DNA of 64,000 nt from Roseobacter denitrificans OCh 114 (GTDB lineage: Bacteria > Pseudomonadota > Alphaproteobacteria > Rhodobacterales > Rhodobacteraceae). The translations under genes and the position numbers were made by a program. Positions 47,063-55,336 of the stretch are shown piece after piece; the stretch's first letter is position 1, and every line of letters begins with the position of its first letter. Under the pieces are notes generated by a model. That model saw only the letters and a list, made by a program, of their open reading frames with translations, was not told the DNA's origin and did not search any database. Location: positions 3,619,001 through 3,683,000 of the forward strand of contig NC_008209.1 of the NCBI RefSeq assembly GCF_000014045.1. Reading direction: 5' to 3'.

Positions 47063-47965
47063 TCAGCCATCACCGGGCAAAGTGAGCCCGGCGTTGCGCG
47101 CATATACTTTGGCAACGGCAGCATCGTCCTCATGGCCAAGCCCCTGCCCCGCAGCCGCGACAAACTGCTGAAGGGCTGCCGCCGTGATCGGCGCGCTGAA
47201 CTGCGCGTTCTTGGCGATATCAAGAACGATGCCCAGATCCTTGGGCCAGATATTCACGGAGCTGTGCGGCGTGTAGTCCCCGGCAACGATATGCGGGGCG
47301 CGGTTTTCCAGCATCCAGCTGGTGCCCGCGCATTTGCTGATCACCTCGACGAATTTCTCCGGGCTCACCCCCTGCGTCATGCCAAAGGTCAGCGCCTCGG
47401 CCATGGTGGCGATATGCACGCCTGCAAGCAACTGATTGACGGCCTTCATTGCCGACCCCGCCCCGGCGCTGTCACCCAGTTCAAAAACCGTTTCGGCAAT
47501 GCTGTCGAGCACCGGGCGCGCCGCGTCAAAGGCCGCAGGGGCACCGGCCGCCATGATCGACAACTGCCCCTGCGCGGCCTTGAGCGAACCGCCGGAAATC
47601 GGTGCGTCGAGATAATGCACGCCGTGTTCGGCGCATCTGGCACTCATGGACTTTGCAAAATCCGGCGGCACGGTTGCACAGGCGATGACGACCGCCCCTT
47701 TCGACAGGCCCGGCACCACCCCATTTTCACCGAACAGGACAGATTCCGTCTGCGCTGCATTCAGCACAACGACCACCACGACCTGCATCTGCGGGGCCAG
47801 ATCACCAAGCGCGCCCGTCTGCCCGCCCTCGGCCACAAAACGCGCAACCTGTTCTGCGTTCACGTCAAAGCCGAACGTCTCATGCCCGCCCCGCAGCGCT
47901 GATGAGGCAATACCATAGCCCATGGAGCCGAGGCCGATCACGGCTATCTGTCGCGTATTTTTCAT
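47063..47965 (-). CDS. ltnD: NAD-dependent L-threonate dehydrogenase-like protein
   Basis: I start at ATG 47965; the frame is open a further 200 bases without protein-like sequence. The 300-residue beta-hydroxyacid dehydrogenase has a Rossmann motif IGLGSMGYGIASSALRGG, the substrate-site YLDAPISGGSLKAAQGQL and the catalytic Lys in AMKAVNQLLAG. LtnD oxidises L-threonate to 2-oxo-tetronate, the entry step to OtnI, OtnK and OtnC. It is 23 bases upstream of otnK. Confidence 0.9.
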   Translation of the reverse strand: MKNTRQIAVIGLGSMGYGIASSALRGGHETFGFDVNAEQVARFVAEGGQTGALGDLAPQMQVVVVVVLNAAQTESVLFGENGVVPGLSKGAVVIACATVPPDFAKSMSARCAEHGVHYLDAPISGGSLKAAQGQLSIMAAGAPAAFDAARPVLDSIAETVFELGDSAGAGSAMKAVNQLLAGVHIATMAEALTFGMTQGVSPEKFVEVISKCAGTSWMLENRAPHIVAGDYTPHSSVNIWPKDLGIVLDIAKNAQFSAPITAAALQQFVAAAGQGLGHEDDAAVAKVYARNAGLTLPGDG

Positions 47966-48047
47966 TCTGAACCTTTGTTTCGTCCTGTTTTTTAATGGTA
48001 GCGTTTTGCGCGGGCATTGTCCGCAGAAATCCAACAGTTTCGCGGAA

Positions 48048-48719
48048 TTAAAGCCGCTGCAACCTGTGACGGGCCAGCAGATCGACCAACATGTCGCGAG
48101 CTGCGCGCCGGTGGCTTTCATGCAAGGCGCGCGCCTGTCCCGGCTGGCCTGCGGCAATGGCGGCAAAAACCGCCCGGTGATCCGCGTTGGAGCGCACAGG
48201 CGACGGTCGCATGTAAAGCGTCAGGGCGCGCGCGCGGCGCACCTGATCCGCCATCATTGCCACAATCGCCTCGATCCGCCTGTTTCCGCCCAGACGCACA
48301 AGCTCACGGTGAAACGCATCATCCGCGCGCGCCCAAGCCGCGCGGTCGTCCCGCGCAAGGGCTGCGTCCATCTCGTCAATGGCCGTCTTGAGCGCAAGCA
48401 ATTGATCTGCTGCATAGGCTCGTTCGGCGGCTTGCTCTGCCGCATGGCTTTCAAGAACCGTAAGTACGTCATAAATCTCGCGCATATCCTGGGGCGAGAC
48501 GCCCAGCACACGGATACCACGGCGCGGGCGCACCTCCACCAGCCCTTGCGCCTGCAGCGACAGGGCCGCCTCACGCACCGGCGTGCGTGACATGCCCAGC
48601 CGCTGCGCAAGCTCGGTTTCCAGATGATCCGATCCGGGGCTCAGATCACCGCTGAAAATGAGGTCGCGCAGAACCTTGATCGCGCGCTGCGTGTTGGATG
48701 TGGCACCGGCACCCGTCAT
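48048..48719 (-). CDS. GntR-family regulator, FCD type
   Basis: A 223-residue regulator starting at ATG 48719, overlapping the stop of the Gfo/Idh gene (ATGA). The N-terminal winged helix has LETELAQRLGMSRTPVREAALSLQAQGLVEVRPRRG (split helix-turn-helix), followed by an all-helical FCD ligand domain (residues about 85-210; metal/ligand positions Asp-His in DAFHRELV and HRAVFAAI). It is embedded in the tetronate operon and is its likely repressor. A near-palindrome at 50881-50898 at the head of the operon fits an FCD operator. Confidence 0.88.
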   Translation of the reverse strand: MTGAGATSNTQRAIKVLRDLIFSGDLSPGSDHLETELAQRLGMSRTPVREAALSLQAQGLVEVRPRRGIRVLGVSPQDMREIYDVLTVLESHAAEQAAERAYAADQLLALKTAIDEMDAALARDDRAAWARADDAFHRELVRLGGNRRIEAIVAMMADQVRRARALTLYMRPSPVRSNADHRAVFAAIAAGQPGQARALHESHRRAARDMLVDLLARHRLQRL

Positions 48720-49735
48720 CTCAGATCGACCTTTGCCCCACATTGCGCAGATTGGTAAATCGCATCCCGGATGCGGATCACGTCACAATACGCCGCCGCT
48801 TCGTTTTCGAAAATTCCGCGCCCCCGCAAACCCGCGATGACATGGCTTTGCAGGGCATGCACGCAATCCCCGCCAAACCCGTCCCAGGGATCAGGGGGCA
48901 GCAGAACCGCCGCATCCGCCGAACCAAATTCGCGTTTTTCAACCCGCCCGTCCCCATAATGCGATAGCACCCCCGCCGTCCCCTCAATCAGCGCCTCACC
49001 CATCGTGCGGCGCAGGTTGTCACTTGCGTGATCAAGGTGTCGGTTCCCATCAAAGACCGACCTGACCCCGCCCGCATGTTCAAAGATGATGTAACCTGCA
49101 TCTTCGCCCGCAATCGCCGGGTTCAGGCGACGCAGATCGGCATAGACCGAGACCGGATCACCGAACAGGTAACGGAAGGTGTCAATCCAGTGCACGGCGG
49201 TTTCATGGACCAGAAACGCAGGCATTTGCTGAAAATAGGGCTGCCGGTCCAGATAGGCGTCGGGCCCCTGACCATCACCGGGACGCAGCCGAAACACGGC
49301 CTGATGCACATCGCCAATGCCACCACGCGCGATCTCAGCCTTGATCGCGCGGTACCACGGCATGAACCGAAAATTTTCATGCACGATCAGCCGCGCCTGC
49401 GCCCGTGCCGCCTGCGCAACCGCTTCTCTTGCTTGCTCGAGTGAGGTGCAAAAGGGCTTTTGGCAGATGATGGTTTTGACGCCCGCCCTCAGCGCCACAT
49501 CAATGGTTGCGGCCTGCGCTGGCGGTGGCAAGATAATGTCCAGAATATCCGGGGATGTGTGCTGGATCATCTCGCCCGCGTCTGCATAGGCCCGGTAGCC
49601 CGTCGCCTGCGCTGCTGAAATCTTCGTATCAGCAACACCAATGATTTTGACATCCTTGATCCGCGCCCATGATCCCAGATGGAACTGACTGACATAGCCC
49701 GCCCCGACGCAGGCAACGCGCAGCGGTTCGCTCAT
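48716..49735 (-). CDS. Gfo/Idh/MocA-family oxidoreductase
   Basis: A 339-residue NAD(P)-dependent dehydrogenase. The N-terminal Rossmann fold starts VACVGAGYVSQFHLGSWARI, and TIICQKPFCTSLEQAREA holds the conserved Lys-Pro pair. The C-terminal domain includes HETAVHWIDTFRYLFGDP with the usual Asp/His. Family members oxidise sugars, inositols and sugar acids. It overlaps the IPMDH-like gene before it and the GntR gene after it by four bases each. Its exact step is unknown. Confidence 0.88.
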   Translation of the reverse strand: MSEPLRVACVGAGYVSQFHLGSWARIKDVKIIGVADTKISAAQATGYRAYADAGEMIQHTSPDILDIILPPPAQAATIDVALRAGVKTIICQKPFCTSLEQAREAVAQAARAQARLIVHENFRFMPWYRAIKAEIARGGIGDVHQAVFRLRPGDGQGPDAYLDRQPYFQQMPAFLVHETAVHWIDTFRYLFGDPVSVYADLRRLNPAIAGEDAGYIIFEHAGGVRSVFDGNRHLDHASDNLRRTMGEALIEGTAGVLSHYGDGRVEKREFGSADAAVLLPPDPWDGFGGDCVHALQSHVIAGLRGRGIFENEAAAYCDVIRIRDAIYQSAQCGAKVDLR

Positions 49736-50820
49736 TGTGACAACAAACGGTTTTGAACCGCGCGCGCTGCCTCCTGCGTGCTGGCCACGCCACCCATATC
49801 CGCCGTCAGATGGTGACCCGCGCCGATGACGGCTTCGACGGCCGCCTGCAACTGGTCGCCATCGCGTTTTAGGGCGGCACAGTCATGCCGTTCCCCCAAC
49901 CATGTCAGCATCATTGCCGCCGACAGGATCATGGCCATCGGGTTGGCGATACCCTGCCCTGCGATGTCGGGGGCCGACCCGTGACAGGGCTGGAAAACCG
50001 CATGATCGAGCCCGATGTCCGCCGAAGGCGCAACCCCCAAGCCCCCCATCAGACCTGCGCCAAGGTCCGACAGAACATCGCCAAACATGTTTTCCGTGAC
50101 CAGAACATCAAATTCCCATGGCTTCAGCACGAACCACAGCGCTGTTGCGTCCACATAGGCGTGATCCGCCTGCACATCGCCATGTTTGACCGCCTCCGCA
50201 TCGAACAAGGCGCGAAAAAAGGCGAAGGCGCGAAACACGTTTGCCTTGTCCACACAGGTCAATCGCCCCTTACCGCGGCCGGATGCCTTGCGCCGCCTGG
50301 TCAGATCAAAGGCAAAGCGAAAGAGTTTGTCAGAGGTCTCGCGCGTGATCAGCAGCGTTTCGCGCGCCTCATCCTCGGTAACTTCCCCGCAGCCCTGCGT
50401 ATAAAACAGCCCTTCGGTGCTTTCGCGGATCAGCACGAAATCCACCTCTTGCTCTGGTGCAAGCTTCAAGGGCGTGTTCAGCCCCGGAAATATCCGAACT
50501 GGTCGCACGCCTGCAAACAGATCGAGTTTCTTGCGCAGTTCAATCTGCGGGGAGATTTCGGTGCCATCGCGATAGCGCACCGATGGCAGCCCCATCGCCG
50601 ACAGCAGGATTGCGTCAGCCGACTGCGCCTGCGTCATGGACGACTCCGGCAAAGACTCTCCGAACTGCGCGTAATGCGCGGCCCCCGCAGCACAGGGGAT
50701 GAAATCGAAATCATAGGCGGCACGCTCGGACAGGGCGCGTAATATCTCGACGGTGGGGGCCGTGATCTCGGGGCCAATGCCGTCCCCCTCGAAAACAGCG
50801 ATCTTATAGGTGTTTTGCAT
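49732..50820 (-). CDS. Isocitrate/isopropylmalate-family dehydrogenase, tartrate dehydrogenase-like
   Basis: A 362-residue oxidative dehydrogenase: IAVFEGDGIGPEITAPTVEIL, ELRKKLDLFAGVRPVR (substrate Arg), LIRESTEGLFY, DVLVTENMFGDVLSDLGAGL (metal Asp) and HGSAPDIAGQGIANP (NAD site) are all present. It is no leu operon member, so malate- or tartrate-like hydroxyacids are likelier substrates than isopropylmalate. It is first in the seven-gene operon and lies beside the palindromic operator at 50881. Confidence 0.88.
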   Translation of the reverse strand: MQNTYKIAVFEGDGIGPEITAPTVEILRALSERAAYDFDFIPCAAGAAHYAQFGESLPESSMTQAQSADAILLSAMGLPSVRYRDGTEISPQIELRKKLDLFAGVRPVRIFPGLNTPLKLAPEQEVDFVLIRESTEGLFYTQGCGEVTEDEARETLLITRETSDKLFRFAFDLTRRRKASGRGKGRLTCVDKANVFRAFAFFRALFDAEAVKHGDVQADHAYVDATALWFVLKPWEFDVLVTENMFGDVLSDLGAGLMGGLGVAPSADIGLDHAVFQPCHGSAPDIAGQGIANPMAMILSAAMMLTWLGERHDCAALKRDGDQLQAAVEAVIGAGHHLTADMGGVASTQEAARAVQNRLLSQ

Positions 50821-50880
50821 GGCTCATTCTCAAATCAGAAGGTCAGGGGCGACGTCCACTTTCATCGCAATTGCATTAGC

Positions 50881-50898
50881 GTATACATTAATGCATAC
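50881..50898. promoter_or_regulatory. GntR/FCD-type operator between divergent units
   Basis: GTATACATTAATGCATAC is an 18-base palindrome with one mismatched pair (GTAT-R-CATTAATG-Y-ATAC). It lies 61 bases before the tetronate operon start (50820) and 59 bases before the ABM gene (50957), where the operon's GntR regulator could control both. The site is seen; its owner is inferred. Confidence 0.6.
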
Positions 50899-50956
50899 TT
50901 TATTCAACCACGCAGAACGCTTGGCCTGAAAAGCACCCCAGAAGAGAGCGAAACGA

Positions 50957-51247
50957 ATGTTTGCAGTCACGGTCACATTCTCCCTTAAAGCCGGGTGCGC
51001 CGAAAAATTCATGCCGCTGATGTATGAGAACGCGAGGGCGTCGTTGGAGAGTGAGGTCGGCTGCCTGCAGTTTGACGTGGCAACAGACAGCGCGCGACCT
51101 GAGGAAGTGTTTCTCTACGAGGTTTACTCAGACGCTGCCGCGTTTGACGCACATCTTGGGGCGACGCATTTTCAGGCCTTCGATGCCGCAACCGCCGACA
51201 TGATTGCAGCCACGGACATCAAGACCTACCGGAGTGTCGTTCAGTGA
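50957..51247 (+). CDS. ABM-fold putative quinol monooxygenase
   Basis: A 96-residue single antibiotic-biosynthesis-monooxygenase (ABM) domain: MFAVTVTFSLKAGCAEKFMPLM, SEVGCLQFDVATDSARPEEVFLYEVYSDAAAFDAHLGATHF. Such small cytoplasmic proteins oxidise or reduce quinones or act as scavengers. Its stop overlaps the lactonase start (GTGA), and the pair is divergent from the tetronate operon, so both may answer to the same signal. Confidence 0.85.
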   Translation: MFAVTVTFSLKAGCAEKFMPLMYENARASLESEVGCLQFDVATDSARPEEVFLYEVYSDAAAFDAHLGATHFQAFDAATADMIAATDIKTYRSVVQ

Positions 51248-52041
51248 GCACATGGGAAGTACACGCCATCAAATATGCGGATCGAAACAGCCGCACACGG
51301 CGCGACAGTTTTATCTTTGATGACAACCACGACGCGCCCCATCCCATGGATTATTTCATATGGCTGCTGCGTCGAGGCAACGAAGTGATCCTCGTGGACA
51401 CAGGATATGACCAGACAGAAGCGCAAAATCGCGATCGTCCGATCCGGATGGACCCTGCCGACGCCTTGCGCCCCCTTGGGATACTGCCAGAGCAGATCGA
51501 CCACGTGATCGTCACCCATCTGCACTACGATCACGCGGGCGGCCTGCACCTGTTCCCGAATGCGAAACTGCATATGCAGGCGGCAGACATGGCCTATGCC
51601 ACCGGCCCCTGCATGTGTCATGACACCCTGCGCATGCCCTTCACGGCGGATCATATCTGCGAAGCGGTCAAGCGCCTTTATGCGGGCAAGGTAGTCTTTT
51701 ACGAAGGCGACGCAGAAGTAGCGGATGGCGTGAGCGTCCATTGCATCGGCGGGCACAGCCGTGGCCTGCAGGCGGTCCGCGTCCGGACGCAAGCGGGCTG
51801 GCTCGTGCTGGCATCGGACGCCGCGCATTATTACGAGAACGTTTTTGCCCGCAAACCCTTCCCGATTGTGGTTGATCTACAAAACATGCTGGATGGCTTT
51901 GCAACCCTTGAAAGACTGGCCTCCAAGCCGGATCTGATCATACCGGGTCACGACCCGCTGGTGGCCGCAGTTTTCCCGCAAGGTGCTGCGCCGCACATCC
52001 GGCGTCTTGATCAAGGCCCAATGTCCCCCATCCCACGATAG
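51244..52041 (+). CDS. Metallo-beta-lactamase-fold lactonase, AHL lactonase-like
   Basis: A 265-residue metallo-hydrolase starting at GTG 51244. The dinuclear zinc motif is HLHYDH (His92, His94, Asp96, His97), followed by a further His in VHCIGGHSRGLQ, Asp in LVLASDAAHYY and His in IPGHDP. The overall layout resembles AiiA/AttM N-acylhomoserine-lactone lactonases. No signal peptide. The chromosomal setting is sugar-acid catabolism, so a sugar lactone or other lactone is as likely as a signalling molecule. Confidence 0.82.
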   Translation: MSTWEVHAIKYADRNSRTRRDSFIFDDNHDAPHPMDYFIWLLRRGNEVILVDTGYDQTEAQNRDRPIRMDPADALRPLGILPEQIDHVIVTHLHYDHAGGLHLFPNAKLHMQAADMAYATGPCMCHDTLRMPFTADHICEAVKRLYAGKVVFYEGDAEVADGVSVHCIGGHSRGLQAVRVRTQAGWLVLASDAAHYYENVFARKPFPIVVDLQNMLDGFATLERLASKPDLIIPGHDPLVAAVFPQGAAPHIRRLDQGPMSPIPR

Positions 52042-52167
52042 CTGAAAACGCACAATAAACAGGCACAGCGATTTAAATTGCGGCTGAACTGTTCCCTCAT
52101 TCTGGCCAATCCATTTGGCCTCATGTGAAGCTGAGGCACGTTTGAAACGACCTGAAGGCCCGCTTCC

Positions 52168-52989
52168 TTGCTCATGCGCACTGCCACACCGCTGGACCAA
52201 CCCCGCGCCATCGGCTCTGCCCGTGTCAGCAGCAAACGGGTCAATGGTGGCTCTGGCATCGACGGGTTGCGCCAGTCGGGTGCGCTGAAGCTCTTGTTCC
52301 CAACATCCCGTGACATCGTTCAGGCGACCCTGATCAACACAGCAGGCGGTGTCACGGGGGGCGACCGGTTTGACATTGACGGCTGTGCCGGTGCGGGGTC
52401 CCGGCTGACCATAACCACGCAAGCAGCCGAACGCGCATATGGCGCACAAATTGGCCAAACCGGCGAGATCAAAACAAATCTCAAAGCCGAGGCAGGCAGC
52501 CGCCTTTTCTGGCTGCCACAGGAAACGATCCTTTACAAGGATGCCGCAATTGACCGCCAACTCGGCGTGGACCTCAGCACGGGAGCCGAGTTCCTGATGG
52601 TTGAACCGGTCCTCTTTGGGCGCCGGGCCATGGGCGAAGATGTCAGCACCCTCGCTTTTCGGGATCGCATTGATATCCGTCGTGACGGCGCGCCGATTTA
52701 CCTCGACGCCATTCACTTACAGGGCGATGTGGCCACGCATCTCGACAGACCCGCGATTGCAGATGGCGCACGTGCGATGGCGAGCCTTGTATGGGTATCG
52801 GCTGAGGCCGAAGGCCGCATCGACGCGCTGCGCCGCATTATTGGCCGCTCTGGCGGTGTCAGCATGCTGCACCCGGACGTGCTGGTGATGCGTCTTTTGG
52901 CGGCTGATGGCTATATCCTGCGGCGCTCCTTGATACCCGTGCTGGACCTGATCACGGATGACACACTTCCCCAAAGCTGGAGGCTATAG
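52168..52989 (+). CDS. ureD: Urease accessory protein UreD
   Basis: A 273-residue cytoplasmic metallochaperone scaffold that, with UreF and UreG, delivers nickel to urease. Family blocks include LKLLFPTSRDIVQATLINTA, GGVTGGDRFDI, TLTTQAAERAYG-like sequence (TITTQAAERAYGAQIG) and FLMVEPVLFGRRAMGE. It starts the urease operon; ureA begins 3 bases after its stop. No strong Shine-Dalgarno precedes ATG 52168. Confidence 0.92.
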   Translation: MLMRTATPLDQPRAIGSARVSSKRVNGGSGIDGLRQSGALKLLFPTSRDIVQATLINTAGGVTGGDRFDIDGCAGAGSRLTITTQAAERAYGAQIGQTGEIKTNLKAEAGSRLFWLPQETILYKDAAIDRQLGVDLSTGAEFLMVEPVLFGRRAMGEDVSTLAFRDRIDIRRDGAPIYLDAIHLQGDVATHLDRPAIADGARAMASLVWVSAEAEGRIDALRRIIGRSGGVSMLHPDVLVMRLLAADGYILRRSLIPVLDLITDDTLPQSWRL

Positions 52990-52992
52990 GCG

Positions 52993-53295
52993 ATGCAACT
53001 CACCCCACGGGAAAAAGACAAACTGCTCATTTCGATGGCCGCCGAAGTTGCCCGCAAAAGGCTCGCGCGCGGGGTCAAGCTGAACCACCCCGAGGCCATA
53101 GCGCTGATCACGGATGCGGTTGTGGAGGGCGCACGCGATGGGCGGTCCGTTGCCGATATGATGGAAGCCGGCGCCCAGGTGATCACGCGCGACCAATGCA
53201 TGGAAGGGGTGCCGGAGATGATCCACGATGTGCAGGTCGAGGCGACCTTTCCCGATGGCACCAAACTTGTCACCGTCCACAACCCGATCCGCTAG
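52993..53295 (+). CDS. ureA: Urease gamma subunit
   Basis: 100 residues, exactly the family length: [45 protein letters not shown] and [20 protein letters not shown] are nearly invariant UreA blocks. Part of the UreABC catalytic core hydrolysing urea to ammonia and carbamate in the cytoplasm. It is 9 bases upstream of ureB. Confidence 0.97.
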   Translation: MQLTPREKDKLLISMAAEVARKRLARGVKLNHPEAIALITDAVVEGARDGRSVADMMEAGAQVITRDQCMEGVPEMIHDVQVEATFPDGTKLVTVHNPIR

Positions 53296-53304
53296 GAGGC
53301 ATCC

Positions 53305-53610
53305 ATGATCCCCGGAGAAATCATGCCCAAAGAGGGTGATATCACCCTGAATGAAGGAGCCGAGGCCATCACGCTGATGGTGGCAAACACCGGGGATCGC
53401 CCGGTGCAGGTCGGCAGCCACTATCATTTCGCTGAGGCAAACGCGGCGCTGGAGTTTGACCGGGACGCCGCGCGCGGCATGCGTCTCGACATTACCGCAG
53501 GAACCGCCGTACGCTTTGAACCAGGCCAGAGACGCGACGTGCAGCTGATCCCTATCTCGGGTGCACGGCGTATTTTCGGGTTCAATCAGCAGGTCATGGG
53601 TGATCTCTAG
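53305..53610 (+). CDS. ureB: Urease beta subunit
   Basis: 101 residues, typical for Ure[56 protein letters not shown] and [15 protein letters not shown]. Structural subunit of the urease core. AGGAGGCATCC-like spacing before the ATG is a good ribosome site (TAGGAGGCATCC). Here, unusually, it is followed not by ureC but by two unrelated genes. Confidence 0.97.
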   Translation: MIPGEIMPKEGDITLNEGAEAITLMVANTGDRPVQVGSHYHFAEANAALEFDRDAARGMRLDITAGTAVRFEPGQRRDVQLIPISGARRIFGFNQQVMGDL

Positions 53611-53642
53611 CGCCCCCTGCGCAACAGTGAGGAGACAAAGAT

Positions 53643-54464
53643 ATGTGTGATGCTTGCGTGATAAATGCCGTAAAGGACCGGATGCTGTCGCGGCGGAATT
53701 TTTTCAAAGCCAGCGCCATGACAGGTGCAGCGGCGGCCCTTGGCGGCGTCGTGGCCACCCCGCAGGCGATGGCGGCGGGACACGGTGGTGTGGTTGACAT
53801 GACCCACAAGCTGAGCCCCGATTTCCCGACGTTCTTTGGCGTGCCCGGTATTTCCATGGAACAGCCGTTCAACTTTGCCGAACATGGGTTCAACCTGATG
53901 AACCTCAGCATCAATGAGCACACGGCCACCCATATCGACGCGCCGCTGCATTTTTCCGCCGATGGAGCCAGCGTCGATGAGATCCCGGTGACCGATCTTG
54001 TGATCCCGCTCTGTGTGATCGACATCGCGGCCAAAGCGGCAGAGGATGCAGACGCGCAAGTCACCCCGGATGATCTGAAAGCATGGATCGCAGCGAACGG
54101 CGATATTCCGGAGCGCGCCTGCATTGCGATGCATTCCGGTTGGGCAGGCAAGACCGCGACCGACGCCTATGTGGGCAATGACGCGGATGGCGTGAAACAC
54201 TTCCCCGGTTTCCATGTGGAGGCCGCACAGATGCTGGTCGAAGAAACCACTGCCGTCTGCATGGCCGTGGATACGCTCTCGCTGGATCACGGACCCTCGG
54301 CGGATTTCGCGACCCATTACGCGTGGCTGCCCGAAGGCCGCTATGGCATCGAAAACCTCGCAGGGCTGGGCAATGTGCCCGCTGCCGGGGCGACCTTGGT
54401 CGTGGGCGCACCCAACCATGTGGGCGGCACCGGTGGCCCTGCGCGCATCTTTGCGATGGTCTGA
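53643..54464 (+). CDS. Tat-exported cyclase/kynurenine formamidase-like hydrolase
   Basis: A 273-residue protein with a twin-arginine signal (LSRRNFFKASAMTGAAAALGG, cleavage near QAMAAGHG) and a cyclase/KynB-type hydrolase domain: VDMTHKLSPDFPTFFG and the metal motif HTATHIDAPLHF (His-x3-His-x-Asp). Family members hydrolyse amides or cyclic substrates. Its insertion between ureB and ureC on the same strand, with an overlapping AhpD-like gene, suggests a transferred pair; an exported enzyme cannot act in urease maturation directly. Confidence 0.88.
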   Translation: MCDACVINAVKDRMLSRRNFFKASAMTGAAAALGGVVATPQAMAAGHGGVVDMTHKLSPDFPTFFGVPGISMEQPFNFAEHGFNLMNLSINEHTATHIDAPLHFSADGASVDEIPVTDLVIPLCVIDIAAKAAEDADAQVTPDDLKAWIAANGDIPERACIAMHSGWAGKTATDAYVGNDADGVKHFPGFHVEAAQMLVEETTAVCMAVDTLSLDHGPSADFATHYAWLPEGRYGIENLAGLGNVPAAGATLVVGAPNHVGGTGGPARIFAMV

Positions 54465-54859
54465 TGGCGACGGTTTCGCTCATCTCTGACGAAGCGGCCA
54501 GCCCTGAGGTGCTGGCCGTGTTCGACGACATCCGCGCAGTGCGCGGGACGGATTTCATCAACAACTTCTGGCGCGCTCTGGCGCATGACCCGGCATTGCT
54601 CAAAGCCACTTGGGAGCGGCTGAAGGTCGTGATGGGCCCCGGTGATCTCGACCCGTTGGTCAAGGAGATGATCTATATCGCCGTTTCAACCGCCAACGGC
54701 TGTTCCTACTGCGTGCACTCCCACACCGCCGCCGCCAAGGCCAAAGGCATGAGCGACGCACAACACGGAGAACTGGCCGCCGTCATCGGCATGGCGATGC
54801 AAACCAATGGGCTGGTCACGGCGCTGCAGGTGGAGGTCGACAAGGTGTTCAAGGCATGA
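54464..54859 (+). CDS. AhpD-like carboxymuconolactone decarboxylase-family protein
   Basis: I start at ATG 54464, sharing one base with the cyclase stop (TGATG); the frame is open upstream to 54323 only within the cyclase. The 131-residue product has the AhpD-type motif GCSYCVHSHTAAAKAKGM (Cys-x2-Cys-x3-His), so it likely has peroxidase-linked or thiol-redox activity. It is coupled to the cyclase gene, and it is the last gene before the long gap in front of ureC. Confidence 0.87.
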   Translation: MATVSLISDEAASPEVLAVFDDIRAVRGTDFINNFWRALAHDPALLKATWERLKVVMGPGDLDPLVKEMIYIAVSTANGCSYCVHSHTAAAKAKGMSDAQHGELAAVIGMAMQTNGLVTALQVEVDKVFKA

Positions 54860-55336
54860 CTGCACTCTACCCAAACGCGCAACAGAGCCGGGCGGCGACC
54901 GGCCGCGGGCGTCGCGCTGAAAGCGCCCGCCCGGGGGGGCGGTCGGGCGCTGCCCGGCGGTGCCGCCGGACGGGGTCACCACCAGCCACGGTATTGACCA
55001 AGTATAACCAGAATAAAAATCGTGTAAGCGGCCGCCTGAAGCCAAAAAGCAGTACTACTCATTTTTTAACCTTTTTTATGACCAGATTTTTGTTGCGATC
55101 AGGAGACCACAGCTCGAATAATCCGGCAATCGGGACAAAGCTGTGGATAACAAGGCATATTTCTAGGTCCACACCAAACCAGAATGCTACATTATGTGGT
55201 TCTGTAAAGGCCCACCCCAAGATATGGAGCGCGCCTGTTTTTTCGCTTTTGTGTTTTCATCACCAATGCGGACAAAAAAAATTTTCCCAATAATTTCCTT
55301 ACCTTAGACCAATAAGCAGAAAAAATCGGAGTGAGC
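54860..55336. other. Composition break inside the urease operon
   Basis: The first 130 bases are extremely GC-rich with runs of G and C and several overlapping hairpins (54880-54975). From about 54990 to 55330 the sequence turns AT-rich, unlike the flanking genes, then the ureC ribosome site CGGAG appears. One small minus-strand frame (54976-55062) is listed separately. The rest has no credible gene and may carry a ureC promoter. Confidence 0.6.
54976..55062 (-). CDS. Candidate 28-residue membrane peptide
   Basis: On the minus strand ATG 55062 opens a 28-codon frame ending TGA at 54976. It is preceded by AAAAAAGG with 7-bp spacing, a credible Shine-Dalgarno. The peptide has a short N-terminus, one hydrophobic helix (AAYTIFILVILG) and a basic/Trp tail (QYRGWW), the shape of small bacterial membrane proteins. 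It is antisense to the urease operon direction. The frame is short enough to be chance; no family is recognised. Confidence 0.35.
   Translation of the reverse strand: MSSTAFWLQAAAYTIFILVILGQYRGWW

Noticed and set aside
54880..54975. Dense G/C runs that could be a repeat element or a quadruplex-forming sequence
   Set aside because: They form several overlapping imperfect hairpins without a defined repeat unit; I treat them as part of the composition break.
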